64,000 bases of DNA from Dromaius novaehollandiae (taxonomy: Eukaryota; Chordata; Aves; Casuariiformes; Dromaiidae). Below the pieces are notes generated by a model. It had not been told where the DNA came from, did no database searches, and saw nothing but the letters and a program-made list of their open reading frames with translations. Position numbers and translations under genes: made by a program. Positions within the stretch are counted from its first letter, which is position 1. Each line of letters opens with the position of its first letter. Shown here piece by piece: positions 25,601 through 36,630 of this stretch. The DNA is taken from positions 65,262,841-65,326,840 of the forward strand of contig NC_088132.1 in assembly GCF_036370855.1 (NCBI RefSeq). Direction: 5' to 3'.

Positions 25601-28600
25601 CTGTGGAGAAATTTCTGAATGTCCATAAACAAATGCACATAAACATGAAACCTGGAGATAGCGGTGGAAGCACATTATGGCTGATGTCTGTCAAACTGTC
25701 ATTTTTTTGTATTCATGTTATCACAATGGAGGGAAATATATACTGTTTGACCAGTAGCATCTACATACCAGTATTTTTTTCTTTTAACTCTATTTCCTTT
25801 GCATACTTCAGAGCACTATAATGAGGTTTTGAGTAAGTCAGCATCTCTCAGAACTACCTGATTGCAACATTATTTGAGCAACAAAAAAACTTTACAATCC
25901 TCTCCTCCATGATTATTTGTAATAGTCATGAAGTTTGCAAGTGTCGGACCTTGCTGAGGAGCCCTTGGGATGTGAGCCCTAGTTTATGCAGTGTTAGAGG
26001 GAGCCCCCCTTGCAAAACTCACCCAGGGCCACACACATGCACGTCACTGCAGCTTTAGAGAGAAACAGGCATTGTTCCTGCATGTAGGAGGCAATTTGAT
26101 GAGAGGAGCACAGGGCAGTGAATATTGATAATAAGTGCTAGGTGTAGGTGTCACAACAGCATGAAAGGGAAGGTCAAACTGCTCCCTGAAACAAGGTCCA
26201 TCGGAGTAATTCAAGGGAAGGGTGGGCACACAGTGCTAAAAGAAGAGGTGCTGTAAAACACACATCCAAAAATCTATATGCTGAGGAGACTACGTGGAGG
26301 AGGGCAGCAGAAGAGATGTCAGCAGGGCAAGAGAACGTGCCTCCCTGGTTTCCCCGGAGCAGCTCCGGCCACCCAGCAGAGGTGGTCCCCACTCAGCCCA
26401 GCAGTGACATCGCTTGCCCCTGGCCTGCCCAGTGTCGCCTCTTGCTTTACTTGGGACAGTGCCACCCTGCCTTTGGGGTAGAGATGCAGAGAGAGCAAAC
26501 GCAATCAAATGTCCTAACAGCCACCGGGTCAGAAAGGTTTGTGAGAGGTATATAAGACGTATGAAGGTACGTGAGAGGCTACGATAGCAGAAGGTGTGAT
26601 TTGTATTGAAGGCATGTTACTATTTGCAGGAATAATCACTTATTTACAGGTCACACCTCTATGTGAGCATTAACTGTCATCCAGCCTCCTCTGGGGTGGG
26701 ACTGAACAAGCACTGTCAGTGCCTAACATGGAAGAAAAAGAAGTGAGGGGAAAAGTAGCATCCATACAAATAGGAATGAACAGATTATGTTCAGTGATGC
26801 TGCTAACACTACTGTAGCTAACCTGGTATTTGGCATTCCCAGTCCGTAGAAAGCCATGTAAGGTAAAGCTGGCAGCATGCTGTCTTGCTTGAAGTTTGGC
26901 CAGGAGAGGAGAGTGACCACACCAATGATTTCCAGAAGTACTATGAAACTTCTAATCACCATGAGTTGCAAAGGACTAATTCTTTCCCATCACATGTATT
27001 CTGGATTCCTTTGTCTTTTGTATAGCATTTATCATCATTTTATCTAAACGCTGACATCTAAGAGACAATTGTATTTCCCGGGAGAGGAATGAAAAAGCAT
27101 GAAGGAAATCCAGGAGTTTGTGAAAGGAAGTTTGTGGTGGTGAGCTGCTTCAGCTAAATGAGCATGCCTTGCAGCACAGTGATCTTTTTTTTGCAATAAG
27201 CAAAAAATATTTAAAACTATATCTTAATGAGGGTCTGAAGTCCTTCTTCCTCCTTGCAAACCCAACTGATTTGGTTGATGCATTTAGTTATGGTTTTATT
27301 AAATTCAAGCTTGAGTATTCAGCCAGTTTCCTCCAGGTCTGCTATCAGCCATGAGCATAAACCCACCAAGGTAGGATGCTTCTCAGTGACATTGCCATGG
27401 GCACAGCTTGCTTCACTCTTGTTGGGATCCTGGCCTTCTCTGTAGAATTCCCTTGACAGCATATCTCTGGGAAAGAAGAGTACAAGCTGCAGCTTTGCTA
27501 GGTGTAGATATAGGATTTAGCAGATCAGGACAGATCAGATCACTCTCCTCAAAAGAAAAAGAACATGTGCGGGGAAGAGACATGCACAGATTGACTGGCA
27601 GATTGACACAAGGCTGTAAAAGGTAATGACATATCCACCTTTATTCCAGAGAAGTTGATAGGAGACAGATGTTGCAAATAAATGTTGATTTCCTGAGGGA
27701 CAAAAAAGAAATCATGAAGGAAACAAAGCTCACATCAAAGTGATTAAAACTATGGGGCCATGCAGGAACACCTTAGATTAAAAAGCATGTGGGAACCAGC
27801 TATTTCTATAGGAGTTACATTAGCATTTTTTTGAACTGGATGAAGCCTGGTAGAGCAGCAAGAACCTAAGATAACATCTGTAATTTAGAAAAGACACCAG
27901 TGAAGCTCAGCTTGCACCACATGAAGAAATGCTCTTTGCTCTTTAAAAGGTAAATTTTCAGCACAGTGAATGAAAATTTAGCTACTTCATCCTCTGTCAC
28001 CCCGAATATACACTCTATGTACATTAATATTTGATTGTGTGGATAGAAGAGCATATGTTAGGGCACAAATATATTATCCATGGATGCCTGAATATATGAA
28101 GAATAAAAGAATAATTCAAATTAATGCAAACTATATGAATACACAAAAGTTATCTCAAACTTCGTCTGGCTACAAGACCCGCTCCCCCACCCCAGCTCGA
28201 TGTCTGCTGGCAGGTTTGCTCTGCGCCTTGGATAAGGTGCTTGTTCCCCAGCGGCAGAAGGGAGTTCTGAGCAGAGACAGGACGTTTCACAAGAGGCATC
28301 GCCCCTCCGCCCCTCTCCGCACGCCCACATTCCTGAGTGCAGCAGCCCGTACGGACCTGGCCGTGCGTTTCCTATAGAGCTCACACGTTTTCCCAGTCAG
28401 CGAAGTTCTCCAGCCTTTCCCGTGATTCGTTCAGCTGCTGCCGTATGAGTGTGCTGTAGTGCATCATTGCACAGCAGAATACTGGCTGCGGGTGCAGGGA
28501 AACTTCCAGCGTCCTAGATGTTAAACAACTCATGCTTTAATAAAATTCAAAAGCCTACACACTACCCTGATGTCTATGGATTTTCGATAGGATTAAAATA

Positions 28601-28929
28601 AGGTAAAATTCTGCTTACAGTGGTTCTCTTTTTAAAAAATTGAAAATGACAGTAACTGCTGATTTCCAATAACTATCCGAACTGCCTGGAAGTCTAAAGA
28701 TAGCCTCGTAGGAGCTGGGTGGAGTGTGCATGTGAGAGAGATGAGAGAAATTTATAAATAAACTCTGGACTGGTGCTGCAGGCTCAAAAAATTCTAAGAA
28801 TGAGACGCTGACTTTGTCACAGCAGTAGACTGGCTGCTGGTGTCAGCCAGCCGACTTCGTGTTTGAGAGGTTTCATGGAAGAAATGGGCTGGATAGTCAC
28901 CCTTGCTATCTGCACACCACGAGAAGGGC
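22656..28929. other. Unique DNA with possible old transposon scraps
   Basis: Contains the possible hAT-type MITE at 23,729. A moderately GC-rich patch at 26,280-26,480 has overlapping short frames only. No exon or RNA gene was recognised. Confidence 0.5.
23729..23945. mobile_element. Possible hAT/Charlie-type MITE
   Basis: The left end starts CAGTCTTTTTCAAAAACC and then has ACAGACC. The right end, read on the minus strand, gives ACGGTTTTCAACC and then GGTCTGTGGGTCC. These look like degenerate terminal inverted repeats of a hAT-family element, whose ends typically read CAGTGGTTxTCAA followed by a GGACC-type block. The interior is about 215 bases, non-coding and AT-rich with a CA-rich patch. 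No clear 8-bp target duplication is seen. This is a weak call resting on end similarity only. Confidence 0.2.
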
Positions 28930-29135
28930 AGCAATATCAGAGCATTCCGCCCGGTCCAGCACGCTGCTCCCTGCACACAGCTCCTCTGGCAGAGGCGCGC
29001 CAGGCTCGGGGAGCATTTCGCGGTGGCTCTGCCACGCACCGCCCCTGCAGCTTGGCCGCTCTCCCGGGATGCTTTTGGCCTTGGGCAGCGCACCGTTGCT
29101 GCTCCCGGTGCCCGGGAGCGGAGCGCAGCACTGCT
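28930..29135. promoter_or_regulatory. CpG-rich patch
   Basis: CpG-dense segment with GGCGCGCC and repeated CCCGGG or CCCGGT blocks. It lies about 750 bases upstream of the diverged CR1 copy and continues into a moderately GC-rich but CpG-poorer stretch. Frames on both strands are open here because of composition. No exon is recognisable. Confidence 0.4.
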
Positions 29136-29889
29136 GGTAGCAACTGTTACTGGCACCAGTGCTTGGGAACAGGCACTGCTTCCGCATCTCTGTGACTAAT
29201 AGATGGGTGCTTAATGTGCGCTGGTACTGTTGGATGTCGTATTAGCTTTAGAGAGCACATTAATTGCTGTTTTTCCTGCAGACAGATCGCGGCTGTAAAT
29301 GGAGTTAATGATGCCGCACGTGGCGTTCCAAGTCACTTTAAACTGAGCCCAGCTCTCTGCGGACATTCGAGCACCAGGGACACCTGCTGCTTCCTCCGCT
29401 CCGCTGAGGACTGCCTGCAGCAGCACTGGGCTGGCCCGTGTCCCCGGCGTCCCCCGAGACTGCCTGTGTGACCCCGGGCAGCAGGGGGTCGTTTCCCTTC
29501 CCAGACAGAAAAGCTGTCTGGTTTGCAAAAACCATTCTGGGGGAAGTCAGCCCTTGAGTTTTTCTGCAGAGTTTGTCTTGATCTCTGCCAGCAAAGCCCC
29601 AAACCCCAAAGTGGCCCAGGTTTCTTCAGGACTGAAATTCCCTGGTGAAACGTACCCACCCGTCGGTCTCTCCAGTGCCGGACACCCAGACCTACGGGCC
29701 CCTGTGAACCGCGGCCCCTTCCTCGTGCAGCTGCTGGCACTGAGACCTCTCGAGACACACATGCACACAGAAGAGAGCCCCCTCCTCAGGGGGAATAGCG
29801 TTTAATCAGAAGACAGCAGAGACTGTGGTGACCAGGCACTGGGCATGGCCACATGAGCGTACTGGCCAGCTGCCTGTCTACACTCGACT

Positions 29890-30600
29890 GCACTTTGTAG
29901 CCCCTGTTTACACCTTTATCAGTGACCTGGAGGGGGTGAGGGAGTGCTCGCTCCTCAGGCTTGCAGGTGACGCTAGACTGGGGAGCAGGCAACGCACTCA
30001 AGAGCAGGGCTGCCATCCAGAAGGACCAGGGCAGGCTGGAGGAATGGGCCTTGTGCGCTTCAGCCCGGACCAATGCCAAGCCCCATCCCTGGGAAGGCAG
30101 AGCCTCTGGCAGCAGTCCCGGCTGGCCAGGGACTGCCTGGGAGCAGCTCTGTGGAAATGCCCTGGGGGACAGAAAGCTGCCCAGGAGCCAGCCAGGGGTC
30201 CTGGCAGCCACAAAGGCCAGCAGCTTCCTGGGCTGTGTGAGCAGGGGCACAGCCAGGAGAGGGGAGAGAAGTGAGTCTCCCCCTCGACTCGGCACTTCTT
30301 AGGCCACACCTAGATACTGCATCCCCTGGTTTGGAGCTCCCCACTACAGGACAGACACTGCCAAACCGGAGTGAGTCCAGCGAAGGGCCACCAGGATGCT
30401 CAGGGCTGGAGCACCTGCCCTGCGAGGAGAGGCTGAAGGACCAGGGCTCCTTCAGGCTAGAGAAGGAAAGGTTTTGGGGGAACCTCACAGCAACCTTCTC
30501 GTGCCTACGAGGAGGTCAGTGAGAAGACAGAGCCAGGCTCTGTGCAGCAATGCATGGTGGCAGGATGAGAGACAACGGGCATAAGCTGAAACCAAGAAGG
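29890..30600 (+). mobile_element. Old diverged CR1 LINE fragment (RT region to late ORF2)
   Basis: This is a GC-rich, strongly diverged CR1 copy. It reaches further 5' than the other plus-strand copies, into the reverse transcriptase domain. The stretch at about 29,913-29,985 translates as FISDLEG followed by AGDARLG. In CR1 this region normally reads F-I-N-D-L-x-x-G and then the catalytic A-D-D motif in FADDTKLG, so one catalytic aspartate is lost here. Later blocks still recognisable are the AATKASSFLGC-like stretch (A-K-K-A-N-x-x-L-G-C in CR1), the H-L-x-Y-C-x-x-W region near 30,310 and GLEHLPCEERLK near 30,405. The last roughly 200 bases of a CR1 and the octamer tail are not visible. The composition suggests a CR1-X/Y-type subfamily, but I cannot assign it by eye. 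Both edges are approximate. Confidence 0.75.
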
Positions 30601-31568
30601 CTAAGAGCAAAGTCCCTAAACCTTCCCTGACAGCCTCCTTTGGCTGTATGCAGCAGCAGTGCACAAGAAAAGCTGCATGCCTGCTCTATTATGGCACCTG
30701 TGAGCATCACGAAGCTGCCCGCTGTTGGGGGGGATGCCCCTGGCTGAGCTTGAGATCCCTGCAGCGGGTCTATGGCCCGGGCAGCCAGTTCGCAGGCACC
30801 AGGGGCTGTGGCACCGCAGCTGGGATGAGGAGGAGAGGAGAAAGAGGAGGAGGATGTGAGCAGCGAGCAAGCCCCATGGGCTGATGCAGCTTCAGGGGCC
30901 TCCAGCAGCAGCTCCCAGCAGGCTCATGCACCAATGCTTTTCCGGTGTGAACCCTGCTGAGTGCTGGTGAGCAAGCAGGAGGAGTTAGTTTAGCCATTTT
31001 TCAATTGAACTTCATTTGATCGGTTTGTTTAAACCACTTGGGGAAGAATTCCATTCCCAGGATTTGCTGAGAAGATCCAAATGTCTTGAGTATGGGTGAA
31101 AGAACAAAAACTATTCAGACTTCCTGATTTTTTTCTCTATTTTTATGTTACTTTGTATGTGTATATAAGCTCACATTTACATTTAGTCACTAACTAAAAT
31201 GTGATTGTTGGAAATGAAAGTGCAACATTGTCTGAAGTGCCTTCTTAAGTTCATCTGAAAAGAGTTCTGGGAGAGATGATTACAAAACCCTCAAGTTAAA
31301 AAGCATCGTAGTCAAGTATTGACCACAAAGCCTGCAGTCCAAATTCTGATCTCAAAGAAGTATAAATCTACTATAATATCAGTGATTTTGGTGGAGCTAT
31401 TCCACATTTACACAGCAGTAACTGGGAATTGAACTTGGAACTTTGTCATTAATTTTGTCCAAAAATGTAAAAGTAGAAAAAAGTATCCTTTCAGCATGGA
31501 ATCCCACAGGAATTCAGAGGGTCATTGAATTGAATCATTTCCCCAATCTCTCTCCATGCCTCCCTACC

Positions 31569-31616
31569 AAAAAAAAAAAAAAAAGAAAAAAAAGAAAAAA
31601 GAAAGAAAAAAAAAGG
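31569..31616. repeat. A-rich polypurine tract
   Basis: A 48-base all-purine run: 16 A residues, then A blocks separated by single G residues, ending in GG. It could be an expanded poly(A) from an old retrotransposition, but no retrocopy is recognisable upstream, so it is called only as a low-complexity polypurine tract. Confidence 0.95.
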
Positions 31617-32622
31617 CAACTCACAGAATCCTTAATGTTCTGTCAGCTCAGCTAGAAAGAGAAATATAAAACATGGATTGCCTGACATCCACATATAGAA
31701 TTTAAACATAGATGTGACACTTTTACAGAGTGAGACATTTGATCATAGTAGTATTGTGAAGATTAATTAGCTAATGTTCAAAGGCTTTTCAAATGTGTAT
31801 GTGAAGTGTAACAGCTATCTATCTCATTAACAATTGTCGTAAAAAGTCTTTACATTGATAGCAGAGTTCTGGGTAGGCGCCTTTTGATCTTTCTCTGTTA
31901 AGATTAAATGCTCAGGTTTAGATTGCAGCATAAAGTTTCAGCACTGAGGGGGTCTGTGGTGAACACGTAGTACCCAGGATGTGGTTAGAGGCCTCAGCAT
32001 CCCTTAGAGTGGTACTTCAGTGCAGGGGCTTGCCTGCACAGGGACTTACCCCTGATTAACTCCATGTGTGGACACTCCTATTCCAGCATAGTGGGAGGAA
32101 ACCAAGGCCTTAGGCTTGAGAAGCATTGTCTCCCTCTCAATATTATCCTTGGCCATGACCCCAGTGACGGGTATACACATCTGACGAGGAAGCTGAGGGC
32201 AATCTGGCAAGCTAACACAAGGAACATCTCCCCAGGCAGTAAAAAGGACCCATAGGCTGGGGTGTTTCTCAGAAGCAAAAGCCTGGCATGATCACGTTTA
32301 CACATAAGAGTATGGCAGGCTTCCTTGAACTGCTATGCATGAAAATGAAAATTGGAACCGGCTGTGTCTACATGGGCCGTAAATAGAATATATTTCTGAG
32401 GAAACAGCCAGCAAAAATAGAAGTACAATAATCTTCAGCTTAGTATTTGCATATTACTAATGCCTGAAGAAAGTATTAGAAGACAAAATGGCAGAGGATT
32501 ATTTTCATTAGAAGAACAAAACATTAACAAGGATGTTGGCCATGGTATTAGGGCACTATAAGCCTCGACAAAGATCTAGTCTGTGGCAACAGATGAAAAC
32601 TCCAGAGAAGCAAAATGGTTAT

Positions 32623-32659
32623 TAGCTTGAACTAATATAGGAATAGCTTGAACTGATAT
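32623..32659. repeat. 21-bp period direct repeat
   Basis: TAGCTTGAACTAATAT at 32,623 and TAGCTTGAACTGATAT at 32,644 differ at one position in 16. This looks like a short local duplication in unique AT-rich DNA. Confidence 0.85.
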
Positions 32660-34129
32660 ATCCCTGGAGAGTTTAGCTGGGGATCCACTCCTATGGCCAT
32701 TGGCCAAGATGAACTTCAAAATCCTTTAAGGAAGCAGTTTATAAAAATGAATGAAGAAGAGACTAAAGTGTTTTATTAGAATCTCTTCTGTTGGACTGTG
32801 GAATCTAAATGGTGGATTCTCAAAGGAAAGAAACAACTCAACCCAATACATTAGCGTCAACGTGACCAAACAGTTATAATCTTCTCGGTTTTAGCTTTTG
32901 CAGTGTGAATTGCTAGGTGTCTTGATCACTGTTCCCAGCTGACCGTAAGGCATAGCTCAGCCACATTTTTATAGGAATGCTTGCAAAAGGAAGAGGGAAA
33001 TGAAAAACAAGGTCACAGCATTTCAGGAGGCTCTTTGCTTGTTTGTTGAGGACACTGAATGGCAGCCTAGGTATTTCCTTTCTAGTGCAGCAGGGTGGGA
33101 TGTATGCACAACAGATAGGCATGTTTTACTGAGATATTTTCATTGGGGATAAGATTTTTACTTCCTCTATATGCATCAGAGAAATTGGCTCTGCTTAAAA
33201 AACACAGCAAGCAGGGGATTTCTGAGTTAGTCTTACTCTTCTTTCTGAAGAAATTTTATCACATCTGTGCATGCACATCTCTAAAGAGATTGTTCGCGTT
33301 TGTAAATAGACCGGCTTTATTGTTATGCTAGGCAGCAAAAGAGGAATTTGGGTTTACAGAGAAGGCAGGGAAATGGCAGCCAGCCAGCTGAGTGGCACAG
33401 CCACTGACTGATAGCATCACCCCATTTGTTACATCTCTTGTGACAGACTTGAGTAGCTAATTCATTTGTTATAGGAACACAGAATATTGCCCAGTTGTAA
33501 AGATAATCACACTCCGTGTTCAATTCAGTAAGCTGTGATTAGAGCTAGTCAAGTAATTACTCATTTGAAGAAATTCACATTATTATGCATCTAATATTCT
33601 TTCTGCTCACAGCTTAAACACATACAAAAAGTGATTTCAACTATCTGCTCATCACTTGCCATTGTTTCACTAATATAGTGTATGGAGACATTTTAGTGTC
33701 TCATTTTGAGTAGTCTATACAAGCTTTTGCTATTTATGATTGAAAACCAGCCACCAAAGTCACATGGCGTCATCTCAGTTTCACAGACCGAAAGTTCAGC
33801 TTCAGAAAGAGGAAGAATCCCCTTCTGGTCTGCAGACTCAGAAGGCGATCGCAGATTCTAATGTTTATAAATTTTGATAACATTTTAAAGAGGTAATTAC
33901 ATGAAAAACATTCATTACTTAAAAGATAGGCAAGTAAAAGTACAATAGCGTATCTTCTTTCTTCTGCCTAAGCAAAAATTGTGGTTCACTGAAGTCAGGG
34001 GCAATAAAATTGTTCCCGAGTTGAGAAGAATAAAGAGGGTTTGGTTTAACAGTCTAGCACTCTCATTCTGAAAGCTTCACAGTTTCCTGTATAAAAACAT
34101 CCTTTGCCATCAAAGCCATTTTAGAAATT

Positions 34130-34315
34130 GTTAGGTGACGTGAGGAAAGTAAGCAGCGGGGAGGCACGAGGTCAGGCAGGGGAACCCTGACAACCCCGGC
34201 GGAGACACGAGCCCCGGCCCCTGCCAAGGCTGTCCCAGGGTAGCATCAGCCCCCGGGCTGGGGACAGCCGGCACCACGGGCTGCAGCAGCGTCGCCGTAT
34301 AGACCAGGGTCATGG
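34130..34315. promoter_or_regulatory. Small CpG cluster beside Z-DNA-prone tract
   Basis: A GC-rich stretch with about 15 CpGs, bordered on the right by the 81-base alternating pyrimidine-purine tract. AT-rich unique DNA lies on both sides. It could be a small CpG island or a GC-rich repeat relic. No repeat family was recognised. Confidence 0.35.
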
Positions 34316-34358
34316 CCTGCAGGAATGGACTCATTACAGGAGGGGGGAAGAACATACT

Positions 34359-34439
34359 TATATGTGTGTGTGTGTGTATATATACATATATATATATATA
34401 TACGTGTGTGTGTGTGTGCGTGCGTGCGTGTGTATATAT
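34359..34439. repeat. Compound (TG)n/(TA)n/(CGTG)n microsatellite
   Basis: An 81-base tract alternates pyrimidine and purine without a single break. In order it holds a TG run, a TA run with one CA step, a second TG run, CGTG repeats, and a short TA run. Unbroken alternation of this length favours left-handed Z-DNA in the TG/CG parts and cruciform or melting in the TA part. It sits just downstream of a small CpG cluster. Confidence 0.97.
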
Positions 34440-35049
34440 TCCCCACTAACAGCTCTTCATCCTGATCAGCCAGAGAGGGGAGCAGGATGTGGCCATTGGT
34501 GCTATTTGTGTTTCTGTGGGTGCTGAGCGTTTCTGTCTGTGTTAGCCTGTATGGCTGGCTGTGTGTATATGTACATAGGTGTTGTATACATGTGTTTTGT
34601 ATGTGTGCCTACCGGGAATACATGCTTAGCTTTGCCCCTGGTTGGACCTGGAGGCATGAAGCTGCAGCAGTCTGGATTCGGCAACCCCTTACATAGACCA
34701 TTTAAAAATAAAATATCATCAGCTCATAATTTAGCACTAGAGATAACAGAAACACACACGTTTCATTAATGGTAAATTATGAGTTAGAAGAACTTGAAAG
34801 CCAAATACTTGACTTACCAGTAGTAACAGGAAGCTTATTCACTTTCTTCATAGGTATGATGGAAGCAGCATTTTTAGGTTTTTCCTACTTGAATACGATA
34901 AGGCCTTGGTTCTTTCCAAAGCTGATTAAATTAATGCATGAGAAGATGCTGAAATCAATTGGATATAATTATATTTCATTAAAGCTTGTTACTAAAATCA
35001 ATGGCCATGTGAATACAGTGAGCTCTTCCCACATTGTTCTTCCAGTATT

Positions 35050-35335
35050 TCAGGTGCTTTGTGTCTGGGCCCTGAGGACACTCATGGGCCTCCCCGTCTC
35101 CATTTCAGCCCGGCCTGGGGGTGTCAGTCCCTGCCTGAGCTACGCTGTGGGAGTGCTGGTCCCCGGCTCAGCCACGGCTGTGCCTGGTTATGGACCCTGC
35201 TGGTCCAGACCCTAAATCGCAGATGACTTCCCGGCCTGCCCTTGGCTCTGCCTCCTCACTCTGCTCAGCTCCAGCTCCCCATCCTCTGCGGGGCAGCAGC
35301 CCTTGCTGCTCCCTGACACTTTGGGCCAAGCTTCT
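35050..35335. other. GC-rich segment of unknown origin
   Basis: The composition shifts abruptly from AT-rich to GC-rich at about 35,050 and back at about 35,340. The segment is rich in CCTG, GCTG and CAGC words but relatively poor in CpG, unlike the CpG islands in this window. A 148-codon plus-strand frame (34,769-35,215) crosses the boundary, with AT-type codons before and GC-type codons after, which argues against a single real exon. Both a splice-acceptor-like TTCTTCCAGTATTTCAG (ending 35,050) and a second one at 35,107 are present. An inserted repeat of a family I do not recognise is the likeliest explanation. Confidence 0.3.
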
Positions 35336-36201
35336 CGGTTTAGCTACCCTAGTATGTTCTGAAGTAGTTTTTCTGATATGACCAGATCTGGTTCATGCTT
35401 ACAGTGGTATACCTAGGAAGGTGGCTCACTTCTAGTTATTGCTTTGTGGACGGGTTATTGATGCATACTGTAATCAGGCAAATAATGCACTATTGCAACA
35501 TGGAGGAAGAATCTGATTTCATGGTTTCAAAAGAAGAGAGACAGAAGAAAAATCAGGAGCTTATTTCTTTTTTTAAAGACACAGAAAATGGAGAGCTGTC
35601 TAAAGAATGATATTGAAGGTGCTGGTTTCATTATTCCTGATAGAAAATCCAGGTGGTTGGTTTCAGTGGGTTCCTCCTGTTGCCAAAAAAAGCTAGGTTT
35701 GGGAACAGAGCTACATTTCTTCTGACTATCCCATGGCTACTGTTCATGCATCTCACAGCCAGCAGAAAAACAAGCACCTGCTGATATCATGTCAAGGTGC
35801 CTAAGGAACATTTTCCAGGGAAAAGGAAGGGAAGTCAGATTCATTACTGAATACTTAAGGCTTTGTTTTTAGGACCTGATCTTTCAAGGCTTGACATAAT
35901 TCTTTCAAATATCTGGTGACAACAGTATAGTCACAGTGGATGGAAGTCATCTCACCTTATCTATTGATTGAGCTAATGACTCTGATCTGTCACTATAGCA
36001 ATAGATGATTAGAAAGAGATAATTTTAGGCTTTGATTTACCTATTTCCTAAGGTGAACTGCATCTTAAATATGTTCCTCTTCACAAGTGCTATAAAGGAG
36101 CCCAGGGTTATTTGTTCAACAGCAGATGTATTTATTGTAGGCGTTAGAAGTTAGGCAAGAGGATCCTTCGCTGTTCAACTCGTCCTGGGGGAAGAAGTTT
36201 G

Positions 36202-36230
36202 CCTTTGATGCCTTTGATGCCTTTGATGCC
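36202..36230. repeat. Three tandem copies of CCTTTGATG
   Basis: Three perfect 9-bp units (36,202-36,210, 36,211-36,219, 36,220-36,228) are followed by CC. Each unit contains CTTTGAT, the TCF/LEF core motif. It may be a simple slippage expansion, but the unit happens to be a near-ideal TCF/LEF site. Confidence 0.95.
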
Positions 36231-36594
36231 ATGCTCTCAGTTAAGCTTATTAGGTAGCATGTACAGAATTTGGTAAAAGTCAAGGAAGATTTCATAATGG
36301 AGGTTACATCTTATATTTTTATTAGACTCTGGAAAAAAATAGATCAGTTGTGATTTATATGTCACACAATGTAAAAAGCAAATAGTAGTAGGAATATGTG
36401 TCATGCCACCTTTTTATTTTGTGTATCATACTAACTGAGCTGCCTTTGCCAAGCTCTTTTGGAATCCCAAATCTTTTTTAATAAAAGAGTCCTTTAGAGA
36501 CTGCTATAGTAATATATTTTAAGTTGACATTTATCACTTCTCCTTAGGAGATTTTCAGCTTTTTTAGCCTGATTATCCTCTATTTCCTGGGAGA

Positions 36595-36630
36595 CTTTTC
36601 TTTTTTTTTTTCTTTCTTTTTTTTTTTTTT
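36595..36630. repeat. T-rich polypyrimidine tract
   Basis: A 36-base all-pyrimidine run, mostly T with a few C residues, followed by GGTGACC. Low-complexity sequence. It resembles a long splice-acceptor polypyrimidine tract but has no AG in the right position. Confidence 0.93.

Larger units (their letters stand above)
30601..34129. other. GC-rich edge then AT-rich unique DNA
   Basis: 30,601-31,000 is GC-rich, CAG/CTG-rich sequence that may be the unrecognised remainder of the CR1 copy or another repeat. From 31,000 on it is AT-rich and unique, with the polypurine tract at 31,569 and a 21-bp period duplication at 32,623. No gene seen. Confidence 0.5.

Noticed and set aside
29786..30295. 169-codon minus-strand frame
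   Set aside because: Antisense to the diverged CR1 copy. The openness comes from GC content.
31380..31616. Processed retrocopy ending in the A-rich tract
   Set aside because: No recognisable mRNA-like sequence upstream and no target-site duplication seen.
31443..31655. Frame with a lysine-rich tail as a nuclear protein
   Set aside because: The lysines are the translation of the polypurine tract at 31,569-31,616.
34769..35215. 148-codon plus-strand frame with a hydrophobic stretch near its start
   Set aside because: Crosses a sharp composition boundary and no homologue was recognised. More likely a chance fusion of an AT-rich and a GC-rich segment.
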